A model generated the notes under the pieces. It was given only the letters and a program-made list of their open reading frames with translations. It had not been told where the DNA came from and made no database searches. The position numbers were made by a program, and so were the translations under genes. Below are positions 1-5,825 of a DNA stretch of 12,645 bases, piece by piece (the first letter of the stretch is position 1; the number at the start of each line of letters is the position of its first letter). The stretch lies in assembly GCA_003446655.1 (NCBI GenBank), contig DMCZ01000195.1, positions 22,671-35,315 on the forward strand, given 5' to 3'. This DNA is from Thauera sp. Its GTDB lineage: Bacteria; Pseudomonadota; Gammaproteobacteria; Burkholderiales; Rhodocyclaceae.

Positions 1-23
1 TTGGTAGAGCAGCGCATTCGTAA
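1..23 (+). pseudogene. 5' part of the host tRNA-Thr(CGU) gene, broken at the anticodon loop
   Basis: These 23 bases are identical to 124-146 of the complete tRNA downstream (D-arm through the TTCGTAA anticodon loop). The match stops exactly after the loop: GTAGAGG follows here, while TGCGAAG follows in the intact gene. The window begins inside the gene, so its acceptor strand is not visible. The 3' fragment at 11330-11375 ends in CTCCGGC, so the missing 5' end should read GCCGGAG if the two are halves of one gene. Confidence 0.85.
16..23 (+). other. attL: Left attachment core (attL), ATTCGTAA
   Basis: This 8-bp sequence is shared with 11330-11337. To its left lies tRNA sequence and to its right non-tRNA sequence, the mirror image of the arrangement at the right end. 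It is the anticodon loop flanked by the two arms of the anticodon stem, a known crossover position for tyrosine recombinases that use tRNA genes. The exact cut positions are inferred. Confidence 0.8.
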
Positions 24-70
24 GTAGAGGGTCATCCCACGGGAACCCCAGCGGATAGTGGCTCTTCTGG

Positions 71-100
71 GTGACTCAGAACGGCTAAGAAGGTTATAGT
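71..100 (+). promoter_or_regulatory. Probable promoter of the element-borne tRNA-Thr
   Basis: GTGACT at 71-76 (4 of 6 to the -35 consensus) and TATAGT at 95-100 (5 of 6 to the -10 consensus) are 18 bp apart. Transcription would start near 107, just before the tRNA at 109. The promoter lies inside the element, so the tRNA does not depend on host sequence upstream of the insertion. Confidence 0.6.
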
Positions 101-108
101 AAGGTTTC

Positions 109-184
109 GCCGGCATAGCTCAGTTGGTAGAGCAGCGCATTCGTAATGCGAAGGTCGGGGGTTCGACTCCTCTTGCCGGCACCA
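109..184 (+). tRNA. tRNA-Thr(CGU), complete copy carried by the element
   Basis: This 76-nt gene folds as a full cloverleaf. The acceptor GCCGGCA (109-115) pairs perfectly with TGCCGGC (174-180), the discriminator is A181, and CCA (182-184) is encoded. The anticodon CGT is at 142-144 and reads ACG threonine codons. The T-arm is GGGGG, TTCGACT, CCTCT. It lies 86 bp inside the left attachment core, with its own promoter and a 12-bp terminator stem behind it. Its acceptor and T-arm differ from the host 3' fragment at 11330-11375, so it is a different tRNA-Thr allele and not simply the host gene restored by homology. The inferred role is to replace the host tRNA gene split by the insertion. Confidence 0.97.
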
Positions 185-190
185 GAAAGC

Positions 191-218
191 ACAAGGCCCT
201 CCACTCGGAGGGCCTTGT
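191..218. terminator. Two-way intrinsic terminator between tRNA-Thr and terL
   Basis: A perfect 12-bp stem (191-202 with 207-218) has an ACTC loop. CGTTTCT follows on the plus strand and GCTTTCT on the minus strand. It can end both the tRNA transcript and the converging terminase transcript, whose gene stops at 270. Confidence 0.85.
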
Positions 219-269
219 CGTTTCTAAGTAGGTTTCAGCCTTCCTAAGAAGGCACCACCCCTCCCCAGC

Positions 270-1661
270 TCACACCAGAATCACCCGCTCCCCGGTATCG
301 GGCAGGCGGCGCGGCGGCGAGAAGTCGCCCACGGCTACATGCCCGGAGGAGGCCCCGGCGATGAGGTAGGACGTAGCATCAAGGGCGTGATCGACCGCCC
401 GCGTGTCAACGTCCTCCGGGTTCCGCGGATCGCGGGGCAGCGCCGGGACGGTCTGCAACCAGAACCGGCAGCGCGAGGCCACGAAGAACTCGCCCTGCAC
501 CATCAAGGACTTCAGGGCCTCGAAGCGAGGCACCCGCGGCCCCTTCCGGGCGGGCGTCACCCTGACCCCGGCTTCCCGGAACAGGTCGCTGATACTCGCC
601 TCCATCCGGCCCGCCGTCCGGGCTTCCGCGGCGGAGTCGATCACGCCCCGGGCGCGGATTCCGTTCCGGGCGCAGACGGCGTGAAGGGCGGGCGCAATCT
701 GGCCCGGGGTCCGGCCCGTCCCGCGGCTCAGGTTCCGGGGGTCGAACTCCGCGTGTTCGTCGTACAGGACCCAAGCCCCCTTGGGCAGTACCCGATCATC
801 AGGCAGGCGCACGTCATAGGCGAGCTGTCCGCCCAACATGGCGACCATCGGGGCGGCGGAGCCCCAGTCAATCCCGAGCTTCAGCGAGGCGAACAGGTGC
901 GGCGGTAGGTCGTGATGGTCGATGACCATTTGATCGGCCCGCCACGTCCCGGCGAAGAAGTCCCCCGTGATCGCGGACCAGTCGCCCGTCCGCATCGCCT
1001 TGTACAGCGCCGGGTCCGTATGGCGCAGCACCTCGAAGTTACGCCGGTAGGCGTCCGGCAGGTGCGGGTTGTCGTCAAGGACGCTGGGGCAATACACCCA
1101 AGAGTTCCCCCCGAACTCGAACGGCACGAAGGGCTCCCGGCCCGTGACGTACCGCTCCGCGAGGGCGGAGTGATTCGCCCCGCCCGGGTTTCCGGCAAGG
1201 ATCATGCGCAGGGGGACGCCCGGGGCGCGCAGCGATAGCCCGAGCTGGTCAATCACTTCCATCCCCGGGCCTTCGCCCGCCTCATCGACGGCGATGAGCG
1301 AGAAGTTCATGCCCTGGGCTACGTCGCTGATGGAGCTGGAGGACTCGCAGTGCGTGAGCTGGATCGTCCCGCCGTTGGGCAGGCGGAAGATCGAATCATT
1401 CATGTTGAATTGGACGCCCGGGCCGAAGGCGGACCGGAGCAGCGCCCGCAACTCCTCCGCGAACTGGAGCAGCGACTTCAAGCGGCGGCGCGTCACGAGG
1501 ACCCGGGCGCGGTTCTTGTACTGCTGGACGTGTCGCAGGATCAGGAGTTGTAGGCCGAAACTCTTGCCGCCCCCGCGGCCACCGCCAAGGAACAAGAAAT
1601 GGTCCTCCGGGACCATCAGGACCTGAGCTTGGAACGGGGTCGGGCGGATTGTTTGGGTCAT
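270..1661 (-). CDS. terL: Terminase large subunit (packaging ATPase and nuclease)
   Basis: The 463-aa product is a phage DNA-packaging motor subunit that translocates DNA into a procapsid and cuts the concatemer. The ATPase part shows Walker A GGGRGGGKS at residues 26-34, Walker B SLIAVDEAGE at 121-130 and a coupling motif LAGNPG at 155-160. The RNase H-like nuclease part shows acidic residues at D264 (GIDWG), D342 (GVIDSA) and D424/D428 (DHALDA). Length and motif order are normal for TerL and no domain is missing. The ATG at 1661 is chosen over one 15 codons upstream because GGAGGG lies 7 bp before it. This is the last gene of the late block, about 200 bp after the 84-aa gene. It is unusual in an element without portal or capsid genes. 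Confidence 0.93.
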   Translation of the reverse strand: MTQTIRPTPFQAQVLMVPEDHFLFLGGGRGGGKSFGLQLLILRHVQQYKNRARVLVTRRRLKSLLQFAEELRALLRSAFGPGVQFNMNDSIFRLPNGGTIQLTHCESSSSISDVAQGMNFSLIAVDEAGEGPGMEVIDQLGLSLRAPGVPLRMILAGNPGGANHSALAERYVTGREPFVPFEFGGNSWVYCPSVLDDNPHLPDAYRRNFEVLRHTDPALYKAMRTGDWSAITGDFFAGTWRADQMVIDHHDLPPHLFASLKLGIDWGSAAPMVAMLGGQLAYDVRLPDDRVLPKGAWVLYDEHAEFDPRNLSRGTGRTPGQIAPALHAVCARNGIRARGVIDSAAEARTAGRMEASISDLFREAGVRVTPARKGPRVPRFEALKSLMVQGEFFVASRCRFWLQTVPALPRDPRNPEDVDTRAVDHALDATSYLIAGASSGHVAVGDFSPPRRLPDTGERVILV

Positions 1662-1863
1662 GTTGCCTCCCTCCATACGCCAACCCCTTCCCGCACCCGG
1701 CCCCACGTCATCGGCGGAGCCCGCACACCGCCCAAGACACCGGGCGCGGGAGGAGTTGAACAGGGGACAGCCCCGGAGCCTTCCACCGCCCCGCGCCTCG
1801 TGAGGGGCGAGGCTGAGTGCGTGAGGTTGGACGGCTTCCGGCCCGGGGCTGAACTCGTTGTTG
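1662..1863. other. Non-coding GC-rich spacer upstream of terL
   Basis: No convincing gene is seen. The stretch contains several short inverted repeats, for example GGGGCTGTCCCC and GCCTCG/CGAGGC on the minus strand, but no clear promoter. Its position next to the terminase gene makes it one place to look for a packaging (cos or pac) site. That is inference only; no known cos sequence was recognised. Confidence 0.3.
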
Positions 1864-2118
1864 TTAGATCGGATCGCCGCCGCGGGTCATGCCCAAGAGG
1901 CTGACCACGTCTCCTTCGATCCAGACGGCGGTATCCGCGGGCAGCGTGCTCACGTCCCGGGCGGTCCAAGAGGCGGGGACCTCGGTGGAGCCGTTCGGGG
2001 CTTGGGCGTTGGCGACGGCGCGGGCGGTCGCCTCGTCAGCCGCGGTCACGATGACGGCCTGAAGGCCGCTGGGGTTCCGGTCCTCGGGGCGGGTACGGTA
2101 GAGCAGGAAAGTTGCCAT
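1864..2118 (-). CDS. Small protein of unknown function (84 aa)
   Basis: I do not recognise this protein. It starts MATFLLYRTRPEDRN and has an alanine-rich helix around residues 27-40 (AADEATARAVANAQA). The C-terminal half looks like beta strands (TAVWIEGDVVSLLG). There is no signal peptide, membrane segment or cysteine pair. The start is well supported by AAGGAG 9 bp before the ATG. It lies 22 bp after the zinc-ribbon gene, in the same orientation and presumably the same transcript, and about 200 bp before terL. Compact alpha/beta proteins of this size are common near phage packaging genes. Confidence 0.7.
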   Translation of the reverse strand: MATFLLYRTRPEDRNPSGLQAVIVTAADEATARAVANAQAPNGSTEVPASWTARDVSTLPADTAVWIEGDVVSLLGMTRGGDPI

Positions 2119-2140
2119 GATTCAAAACTCCTTCAGTTGT

Positions 2141-2329
2141 TCAAAGTTCGCGGGCCTTCTCGATACAGGCCGCACACATACGGTTTCCGGCGTGGGCGCT
2201 CCAGAAGTCGCCGCCACACATCAGGCAGCGGCGGACCTTCACGCGCGGGTCATCGTCACGGAAGAACCGGGCATTGGCTCCGGCCCGCGGACGGGCCGGG
2301 CGGCGGGCGGGTTTCGCCTTCGCTTCCAT
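2141..2329 (-). CDS. Small zinc-ribbon protein (62 aa)
   Basis: The N-terminal 20 residues are rich in Arg, Lys, Ala and Pro. A four-cysteine cluster follows: C35-x2-C38, then C52-x2-C55 (CLMC ... CAAC), expected to bind one zinc ion. The pattern CxxCG..F.S...GNR.C..C resembles a small zinc-finger family often found near terminase genes in phages of Pseudomonadota. A nucleic-acid-binding role is inferred from the basic N-terminus. It begins 9 bp after the stop of the membrane-protein gene. The ribosome site is weak, so translation may be coupled to the gene before it. Confidence 0.75.
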   Translation of the reverse strand: MEAKAKPARRPARPRAGANARFFRDDDPRVKVRRCLMCGGDFWSAHAGNRMCAACIEKAREL

Positions 2330-2338
2330 CGCCGCCGG

Positions 2339-2590
2339 TCACTTGCCGAAGTAGTCCCGCAAGCCCACAAGGAACAGGGCCACGGAGCCGGTGACGAAGA
2401 TGCTCAACAAGGTAAGCATCCCCTTGCTGCGCAGGTCCTCCCCGGCCTTCCGCCACTGGCGGAGGTGCTGGAAGTCCCGCTGCATCTCAATCGGGTTCGA
2501 GGGATCGGCCCCCATCTGCACGAGGGTCTGACGGACGGCTTCCGCGATGAGCTTTTGCAGCTCCTCGTGGGTCATGTTGTTGAGGCTCAT
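2339..2590 (-). CDS. Holin-like small membrane protein (83 aa, one TM segment)
   Basis: The first 55 residues are soluble and amphipathic (MTHEELQKLIAEAVRQTLVQ, then MQRDFQHLRQWRKAGEDLR). One hydrophobic segment follows at about 58-77 (MLTLLSIFVTGSVALFLVGL), with a short charged tail, RDYFGK. Similar one-TM proteins with a helical head occur in many phage late regions and are annotated as holin-like or unknown. No endolysin accompanies it, so a lysis role is uncertain; membrane anchoring of another late protein is an alternative. The ATG lies 2 bp after the stop of the 251-aa gene, and GAGG sits inside that gene's end, which suggests coupled translation. Confidence 0.72.
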   Translation of the reverse strand: MSLNNMTHEELQKLIAEAVRQTLVQMGADPSNPIEMQRDFQHLRQWRKAGEDLRSKGMLTLLSIFVTGSVALFLVGLRDYFGK

Positions 2591-2592
2591 GC

Positions 2593-3348
2593 TCAGGCCT
2601 CGCTTTCATCTTCGGCTTCGGCAATCGCCTGACGGGAAAGGGCCAGCGACAGGTTCGTGATCCCGTCCGCCTTGCCGCGGACAAACTCGCGGTCAGCCGC
2701 AACGGCGGTCTTGTAGGCGAGCTGGACGCCTTCGAGCTTCGCCGTCATGCGCTTCCAGACCTCGCCCAGCAGGCGCTCCGCGAAGGCCTGAACAGCGAAC
2801 GGGCGGCGATCCTTCGGGCGGCGGTCGATCACGGTGGCGATGGCCGCGCCCAGCACCATATCGCCGGTCATGATCGCGGTCCGGGCGGCGGTTTCCATTT
2901 CAACCGGCCCGGCCCCTTCGAGCTGGAGCTGGTATTGGGTGCGCTTCGGATCGCCCAAGGCGACACGGCCCAGCATCGTCGCGGGCGAGGTGTACACGGC
3001 TTGGATTGCGGCGGCTTCCGCTGCGAGGGTCTGGAGGCCCTTGAGCATGGCGGCGCGGTCCGCTTCGGAACTGGCGATGAGCTGGCGGTGGATGTTCGCG
3101 GCCTTGTTCGCGGCGTTCTTCTTGGCGAAGGCGCGAGCGGTGGCGCGATCCTCCGGGGAGGCGGAGGCGATGAGTTCGTCAGCCTCGCGGGCGTAGTTGT
3201 CCCGGGCTTCGGTGACCGTGTTTTGCAGCTTCTCAACCTTGCGGGAGAAGGCGGTGGCCGTTTCGGCGGCACGGTCGCTGAGGTATTGCGCGCGTTCCTC
3301 GTTCAGCGTCACGCCGGAGGGAACGGTGGAAAAGTCGATGGTTGCCAT
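2593..3348 (-). CDS. Helical protein of unknown function in the late block (251 aa)
   Basis: I do not recognise this family. The protein is almost entirely alpha-helical and rich in Ala, Glu, Arg and Lys. Residues 15-120 look like long helices or coiled coil, from NEERAQYLSDRAAETATAF through EADRAAMLKGLQTLAAEAA. A middle part follows (YTSPATMLGRVALGDPKR, MVLGAAIATVIDRRP), then more helix and an acidic tail EAEDESEA. There is no signal peptide or membrane segment. AGGAG is 6 bp before the ATG. Its place between terminase small and large subunits, where phages keep portal, scaffold and head genes, suggests a morphogenesis or capsid-redirecting role, but no motif proves it. It is the largest unassigned gene of the element. 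Confidence 0.75.
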   Translation of the reverse strand: MATIDFSTVPSGVTLNEERAQYLSDRAAETATAFSRKVEKLQNTVTEARDNYAREADELIASASPEDRATARAFAKKNAANKAANIHRQLIASSEADRAAMLKGLQTLAAEAAAIQAVYTSPATMLGRVALGDPKRTQYQLQLEGAGPVEMETAARTAIMTGDMVLGAAIATVIDRRPKDRRPFAVQAFAERLLGEVWKRMTAKLEGVQLAYKTAVAADREFVRGKADGITNLSLALSRQAIAEAEDESEA

Positions 3349-3499
3349 GTCGGGCTCCTCTCAGTTGTCACAACCGGATGGCCCAAGTCACGTAACCAGC
3401 GGGCACATCCCACTATCAACGTGCGGTCGCAACAATGACCACACTGACCGTAAGGATAATGGCGCTATACACTGGCCGTCTAGAAAAAGAAGTTGTAGA
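3349..3499 (-). promoter_or_regulatory. Late-block internal spacer with palindrome GTTGTCACAAC
   Basis: This 151-bp gap separates the exported-protein gene from the 251-aa gene and is less GC-rich than its surroundings. An 11-bp palindrome GTTGTCACAAC (3364-3374) lies directly before the ribosome site of the 251-aa gene, as an operator or mRNA element might. Minus-strand -10-like hexamers (TATAGC, GATAGT) are present but lack good -35 partners. An internal promoter, possibly one needing an activator, is plausible but unproven. Confidence 0.35.
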
Positions 3500-3832
3500 T
3501 CAATGGCTTGCAGTGAAAAGTAAAGTCCCCGCCGGGGTGCAAACGATGGCCCTTTCCAGCGGGCGGCTGGGGTCCGGGCGGCAGTCCATGCGCTCGAACC
3601 GGGACGGCTCCGGCCTCCTGCTCAGGGGCTCCGCCGGTGCGACCCGGACGGGCGGCGCGAGGCGCGGCGAAAACGTGCCGACCTGCGCCCGGCGGACCGT
3701 ATCCAAGGCGGAGTATGGGCGGGGCTCCTCCGGTGCCGCCTGCGTGGCGAGGGGCAGCAGGACGCCCAAGGCGAGGACGGCGGACCGCCGGGCGGCACGG
3801 CTATGCGTCGCGGTCGTTGATGTTGATGACAC
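3500..3832 (-). CDS. Small exported protein of unknown function (110 aa, GTG start)
   Basis: The GTG at 3832 is chosen because GAGGAG (3840-3845) lies 7 bp before it; the next upstream ATG has no such site. The product starts with a polar, arginine-containing stretch, then a hydrophobic core AVLALGVLLPLA and an ATQA-APEE junction, a good type I signal-peptide cleavage site near residue 32. The mature part (about 78 aa) is rich in proline and arginine, with two cysteines near the end (MDCRPD, IVCTPAG) that could form a disulfide. It overlaps the end of the TerS gene by 32 bp in another frame. I do not recognise it. A periplasmic factor such as a spanin-like, entry or exclusion protein is possible; there is no lipobox. 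Confidence 0.62.
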   Translation of the reverse strand: MSSTSTTATHSRAARRSAVLALGVLLPLATQAAPEEPRPYSALDTVRRAQVGTFSPRLAPPVRVAPAEPLSRRPEPSRFERMDCRPDPSRPLERAIVCTPAGTLLFTASH

Positions 3833-4244
3833 GGCTGTACTCCTCGGGGCTGAGGGCTGCATTGATGAAAATCTGGACCCGGGGCTGGTCGGTGTTCCCG
3901 TCGCCCTTGTTGATCTGAAAGATGTTCGAGGCGAGCCATTCCGCGGCCTTGAAGTCCCCTTCGTTCTTCATCTTGTCTTTCATGAAGGCGACAATCTCCC
4001 CGGCTCCGTCCGCCCGGCCCTCCTCAAGGGCGAGCTGTAGCGGGCTCAGGTCCCCGTCCTCGCCGTCCGCCTCCTTCAGGCGCTTCCACTGGCTGGGGGA
4101 TAGCCCAAGGGCGCGGCGGATCGTGTGCTCACGGTTCCCCTCCGCGGCGAGCATCCGCACAAGTTCGAGGTGTCGCGGTTCGAGGTCGGGCAGCGCAAGC
4201 CCGCCCCCGGTCGGGTTCTTGGTCAGTTGGTTGTCGGTGGGCAT
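3801..4244 (-). CDS. terS: Probable terminase small subunit
   Basis: The 147-aa product has an N-terminal helix-turn-helix-like part at about residues 22-60 (PRHLELVRMLAAEGNREHTI, then LGLSPSQWKRLKEAD). A central helical part (EGRADGAGEIVAFMKDKMK, FKAAEWLASNIF) would drive oligomerisation. The C-terminus is short and beta-like (VQIFINAALSPEEYSRVI). Order and length match phage TerS proteins, which bind the packaging site and hand DNA to TerL. GGAGG is 7 bp before the ATG. It overlaps the recombinase gene by 22 bp, implying co-translation. The assignment rests on fold-like features and on the TerL gene in the same block. Another DNA-binding late regulator is the main alternative. Confidence 0.72.
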   Translation of the reverse strand: MPTDNQLTKNPTGGGLALPDLEPRHLELVRMLAAEGNREHTIRRALGLSPSQWKRLKEADGEDGDLSPLQLALEEGRADGAGEIVAFMKDKMKNEGDFKAAEWLASNIFQINKGDGNTDQPRVQIFINAALSPEEYSRVININDRDA

Positions 4245-4834
4245 TCTTCAGCCTCCTTCTTGATGCGATAGACAACGGACTTCGCCACCCCGGCGAGCCG
4301 CATGATTCGATTGATGGGCGTCCCGGCCTTCAGGAGGGCGGCAATCCGCTGCTCCTTCCCGGGCGATACCTTCGGACGGCCCAAGGTCTTGCCTTGCTTC
4401 TTCGCGCGCTCAAGTCCCAACATCGTCCGCTCCCGGATCAGGGCGCGCTCGAACTGCGCCAGCGACCCCATGACGTTGAACATGAGCTGACCCGCGGGCG
4501 TGGAGGTGTCCAGCGCGAGGTCCCGCACGAACAGCCCGACCTTGAAGGCTTCGAGTTCTCCGACCGTGGTGATGAGGTGCGGGAGCGAGCGGCCCAGACG
4601 GTCGAGGGCGGTGACGGCCACCATGTCCAGCTTCCCGAGCACCGCGGCCTTGAGCATGTCGTCCAGCCCCGGGCGCTTGTCGCGGCCCTTCGCCCCGCTG
4701 ATGCCTTGGTCGATGAACTCCGCCACCACGGTATGACCCCGGCCCGCGGCCCAATCGCGCAGGGCCAGCAGTTGGTTATCCACCGTCTGGTCTTTGTTGG
4801 TTGATACGCGGGCGTACAGGGCAACGCGGGCCAT
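4223..4834 (-). CDS. Small serine recombinase (resolvase/invertase family)
   Basis: The 203-aa protein has the full layout of a resolvase/invertase: YARVS with catalytic S11 and R9, GISGAKGRDKRPGLDDML at 44-61, LDRLGRS at 77-83, the long E-helix region (MGSLAQFERALIRERTMLG, 122-140), GRPK at 152-155, and a C-terminal HTH at about 166-195. It cuts both DNA strands through a 5'-phosphoserine link and inverts or resolves DNA between paired sites. It is separate from the tyrosine integrase expected to run integration. GGAGGG lies 7 bp before the ATG. It starts 3 bp after the DUF3489-like gene and overlaps terS. No pair of crossover sites was identified in the element, so inversion, multimer resolution and a regulatory role all remain open. 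Confidence 0.93.
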   Translation of the reverse strand: MARVALYARVSTNKDQTVDNQLLALRDWAAGRGHTVVAEFIDQGISGAKGRDKRPGLDDMLKAAVLGKLDMVAVTALDRLGRSLPHLITTVGELEAFKVGLFVRDLALDTSTPAGQLMFNVMGSLAQFERALIRERTMLGLERAKKQGKTLGRPKVSPGKEQRIAALLKAGTPINRIMRLAGVAKSVVYRIKKEAEECPPTTN

Positions 4835-4837
4835 AGG

Positions 4838-5401
4838 TCAGCCCTCCGCCTTCGAGGAGCCGCGGGCGACGTGCGCCGGGATCGCCTGACCGTCCGGGAC
4901 CACGAGGCGGAACCGCTCCACGCCGTCCGGGCCGATGGTGGAGCGGACCCCGTAGCCCTTGCGCTTGAGGTCCCAGCCGAAGCCGGAGCGCACCGTTTGT
5001 TCCTGCCACGGCTTGCCCCCGGCGGACAGGGCGGCGATGAGCTGGGCCATCGTCACGCCGTCCGGGCGCGACAGCTCATCCACGAGGACGGCTTGCTTGG
5101 AGCCGATCAGGCAGGGCTTGACGGGCTCGCCGGTCGGCTTGAGGTCGGTTCCGCGGCGGGCGCGGGGCTTCGGCTCGCCCTTCGCCTTCGCCTGCTTCGC
5201 TGCTGGCCGCGCTGCTGCCTCCTGCTGCTTTTCCTTCCATGCCTGTACCTTCGCCCAGGTCCGGCGGATCGCGTCCGCCTTCGTGCCGAAACGCTTGACC
5301 GGCTCGCAGCCCAAGGAGGCGGCGCAGTCGTTGTGCAGGGCGACCAGCTCCGGGCCGGTCATCGTGGCGAGGTCTTGTTCAGTAAGGGTCTGGCGGTTCA
5401 T
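4838..5401 (-). CDS. DUF3489-like protein (187 aa)
   Basis: The N-terminal part (MTGPELVALHNDCA, VKRFGTKADAIRRTWA) and the C-terminal part (SKQAVLVDELSRPDGVTMAQ, then QTVRSGFGWDLKRKGYGV) match the winged-helix-like pattern of DUF3489 proteins as I know it. A basic Lys/Ala/Pro linker (about residues 60-85) joins them. Such proteins are common in mobile elements of Pseudomonadota, often beside a serine recombinase as here. The function is unknown; DNA binding is inferred from the fold and basic linker, and an accessory role with the recombinase is possible. AAGGAG is 6 bp before the ATG. It is the first gene of the second block, so its upstream region should carry that block's promoter. Confidence 0.72.
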   Translation of the reverse strand: MNRQTLTEQDLATMTGPELVALHNDCAASLGCEPVKRFGTKADAIRRTWAKVQAWKEKQQEAAARPAAKQAKAKGEPKPRARRGTDLKPTGEPVKPCLIGSKQAVLVDELSRPDGVTMAQLIAALSAGGKPWQEQTVRSGFGWDLKRKGYGVRSTIGPDGVERFRLVVPDGQAIPAHVARGSSKAEG

Positions 5402-5464
5402 GGTCGGCTCCTTTTCAAGTTGGCACGCTTTTTGCTTAGCGCCCCGAAACTATAGCTGGAAGCG

Positions 5465-5563
5465 GTCGGAAAAGGAACCTTTGCCGACTTGCGAAAAGTG
5501 GAGGGGTGGATTCTGTGGAGCCGCTGGCGCTTCCGGCGGTCGATTCCGCGGACGTTTTCCGAC
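5465..5563. repeat. Inverted repeat GTCGGAAAA / TTTTCCGAC
   Basis: GTCGGAAAA (5465-5473) is perfectly complementary to TTTTCCGAC (5555-5563). CCGACTTG also occurs twice in direct orientation (5484-5491 and 5559-5566). The sites lie 60-160 bp upstream of the DUF3489-like gene. They may be binding sites for a regulator of the second gene block or for the recombinase; this is inference. Confidence 0.5.
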
Positions 5564-5653
5564 TTGTATGTTTCAGGCGCAGGGCGGCAGTGCGGGGGTG
5601 CCAGCAAGCCCAAGCAGGGCGCTTCCTCCGGCTCCTTCTGTTCTTCTGCTTCC

Positions 5654-5687
5654 GGTAACAGGTAAGAGGTAACAGTAAGAGTTAAAG
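5654..5687 (+). repeat. Tandem heptamer iterons, cluster 1
   Basis: Three head-to-tail heptamers GGTAACA, GGTAAGA, GGTAACA (5654-5674) run without spacers and continue into degenerate units GTAAGA and GTTAAAG (to 5687). The unit resembles the type I iterons of phage P4 (GGTGAACAG-like, from memory) bound by the alpha primase-helicase. Confidence 0.75.
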
Positions 5688-5803
5688 ACTTCGGAAGGCC
5701 GGAACGGAAGAACGGAGGAAGGGGAGCGGCGGCACCGCGCCCCTCTGGGCGCTTCCTCCTCCGCTTCCTCCTCCGGCCCGTAGGAGGCGAAACGAACCCA
5801 TAG

Positions 5804-5825
5804 TGTTACCCCTTACCCTGTTACC
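5804..5825 (-). repeat. Tandem heptamer iterons, cluster 2 (opposite orientation)
   Basis: TGTTACC (5804-5810), CCTTACC (5811-5817) and TGTTACC (5819-5825) are the reverse complement of the cluster 1 units in the same order, with one extra base. The clusters face each other about 115-130 bp apart. Confidence 0.75.

Noticed and set aside
24..60. Possible degenerate continuation of the first tRNA (AGAGGGTC resembles GAAGGTC of the variable region)
   Set aside because: After the anticodon loop the sequence cannot form the anticodon stem, T-arm or acceptor, so the resemblance is taken as chance.
109..184. Conventional model in which 109-184 is the host tRNA restored by the element's 3' end
   Set aside because: The internal tRNA and the right fragment share 21 bp, so this was considered. 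The original host tRNA would then have two mismatches in the acceptor stem (GCCGGCA against CTCCGGC), and the 5' fragment at 1-23 would be unexplained.
1658..1969. Minus-strand frame of 103 codons whose stop overlaps the terL start as ATGA
   Set aside because: The overlap looks like translational coupling, but the frame overlaps the end of the 84-aa gene, lacks a good start and reads as Arg/Pro/Gly-rich non-coding sequence.
3435..4040. Plus-strand frame starting MTTLTVRIMALYTGRL
   Set aside because: The first 30 residues look protein-like, but there is no ribosome site and most of the frame is antisense to the exported-protein and TerS genes.
5654..5825. CRISPR-like array
   Set aside because: The repeats are 7 bp, directly tandem, and have no spacers. 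They fit iterons, and no Cas gene is present.
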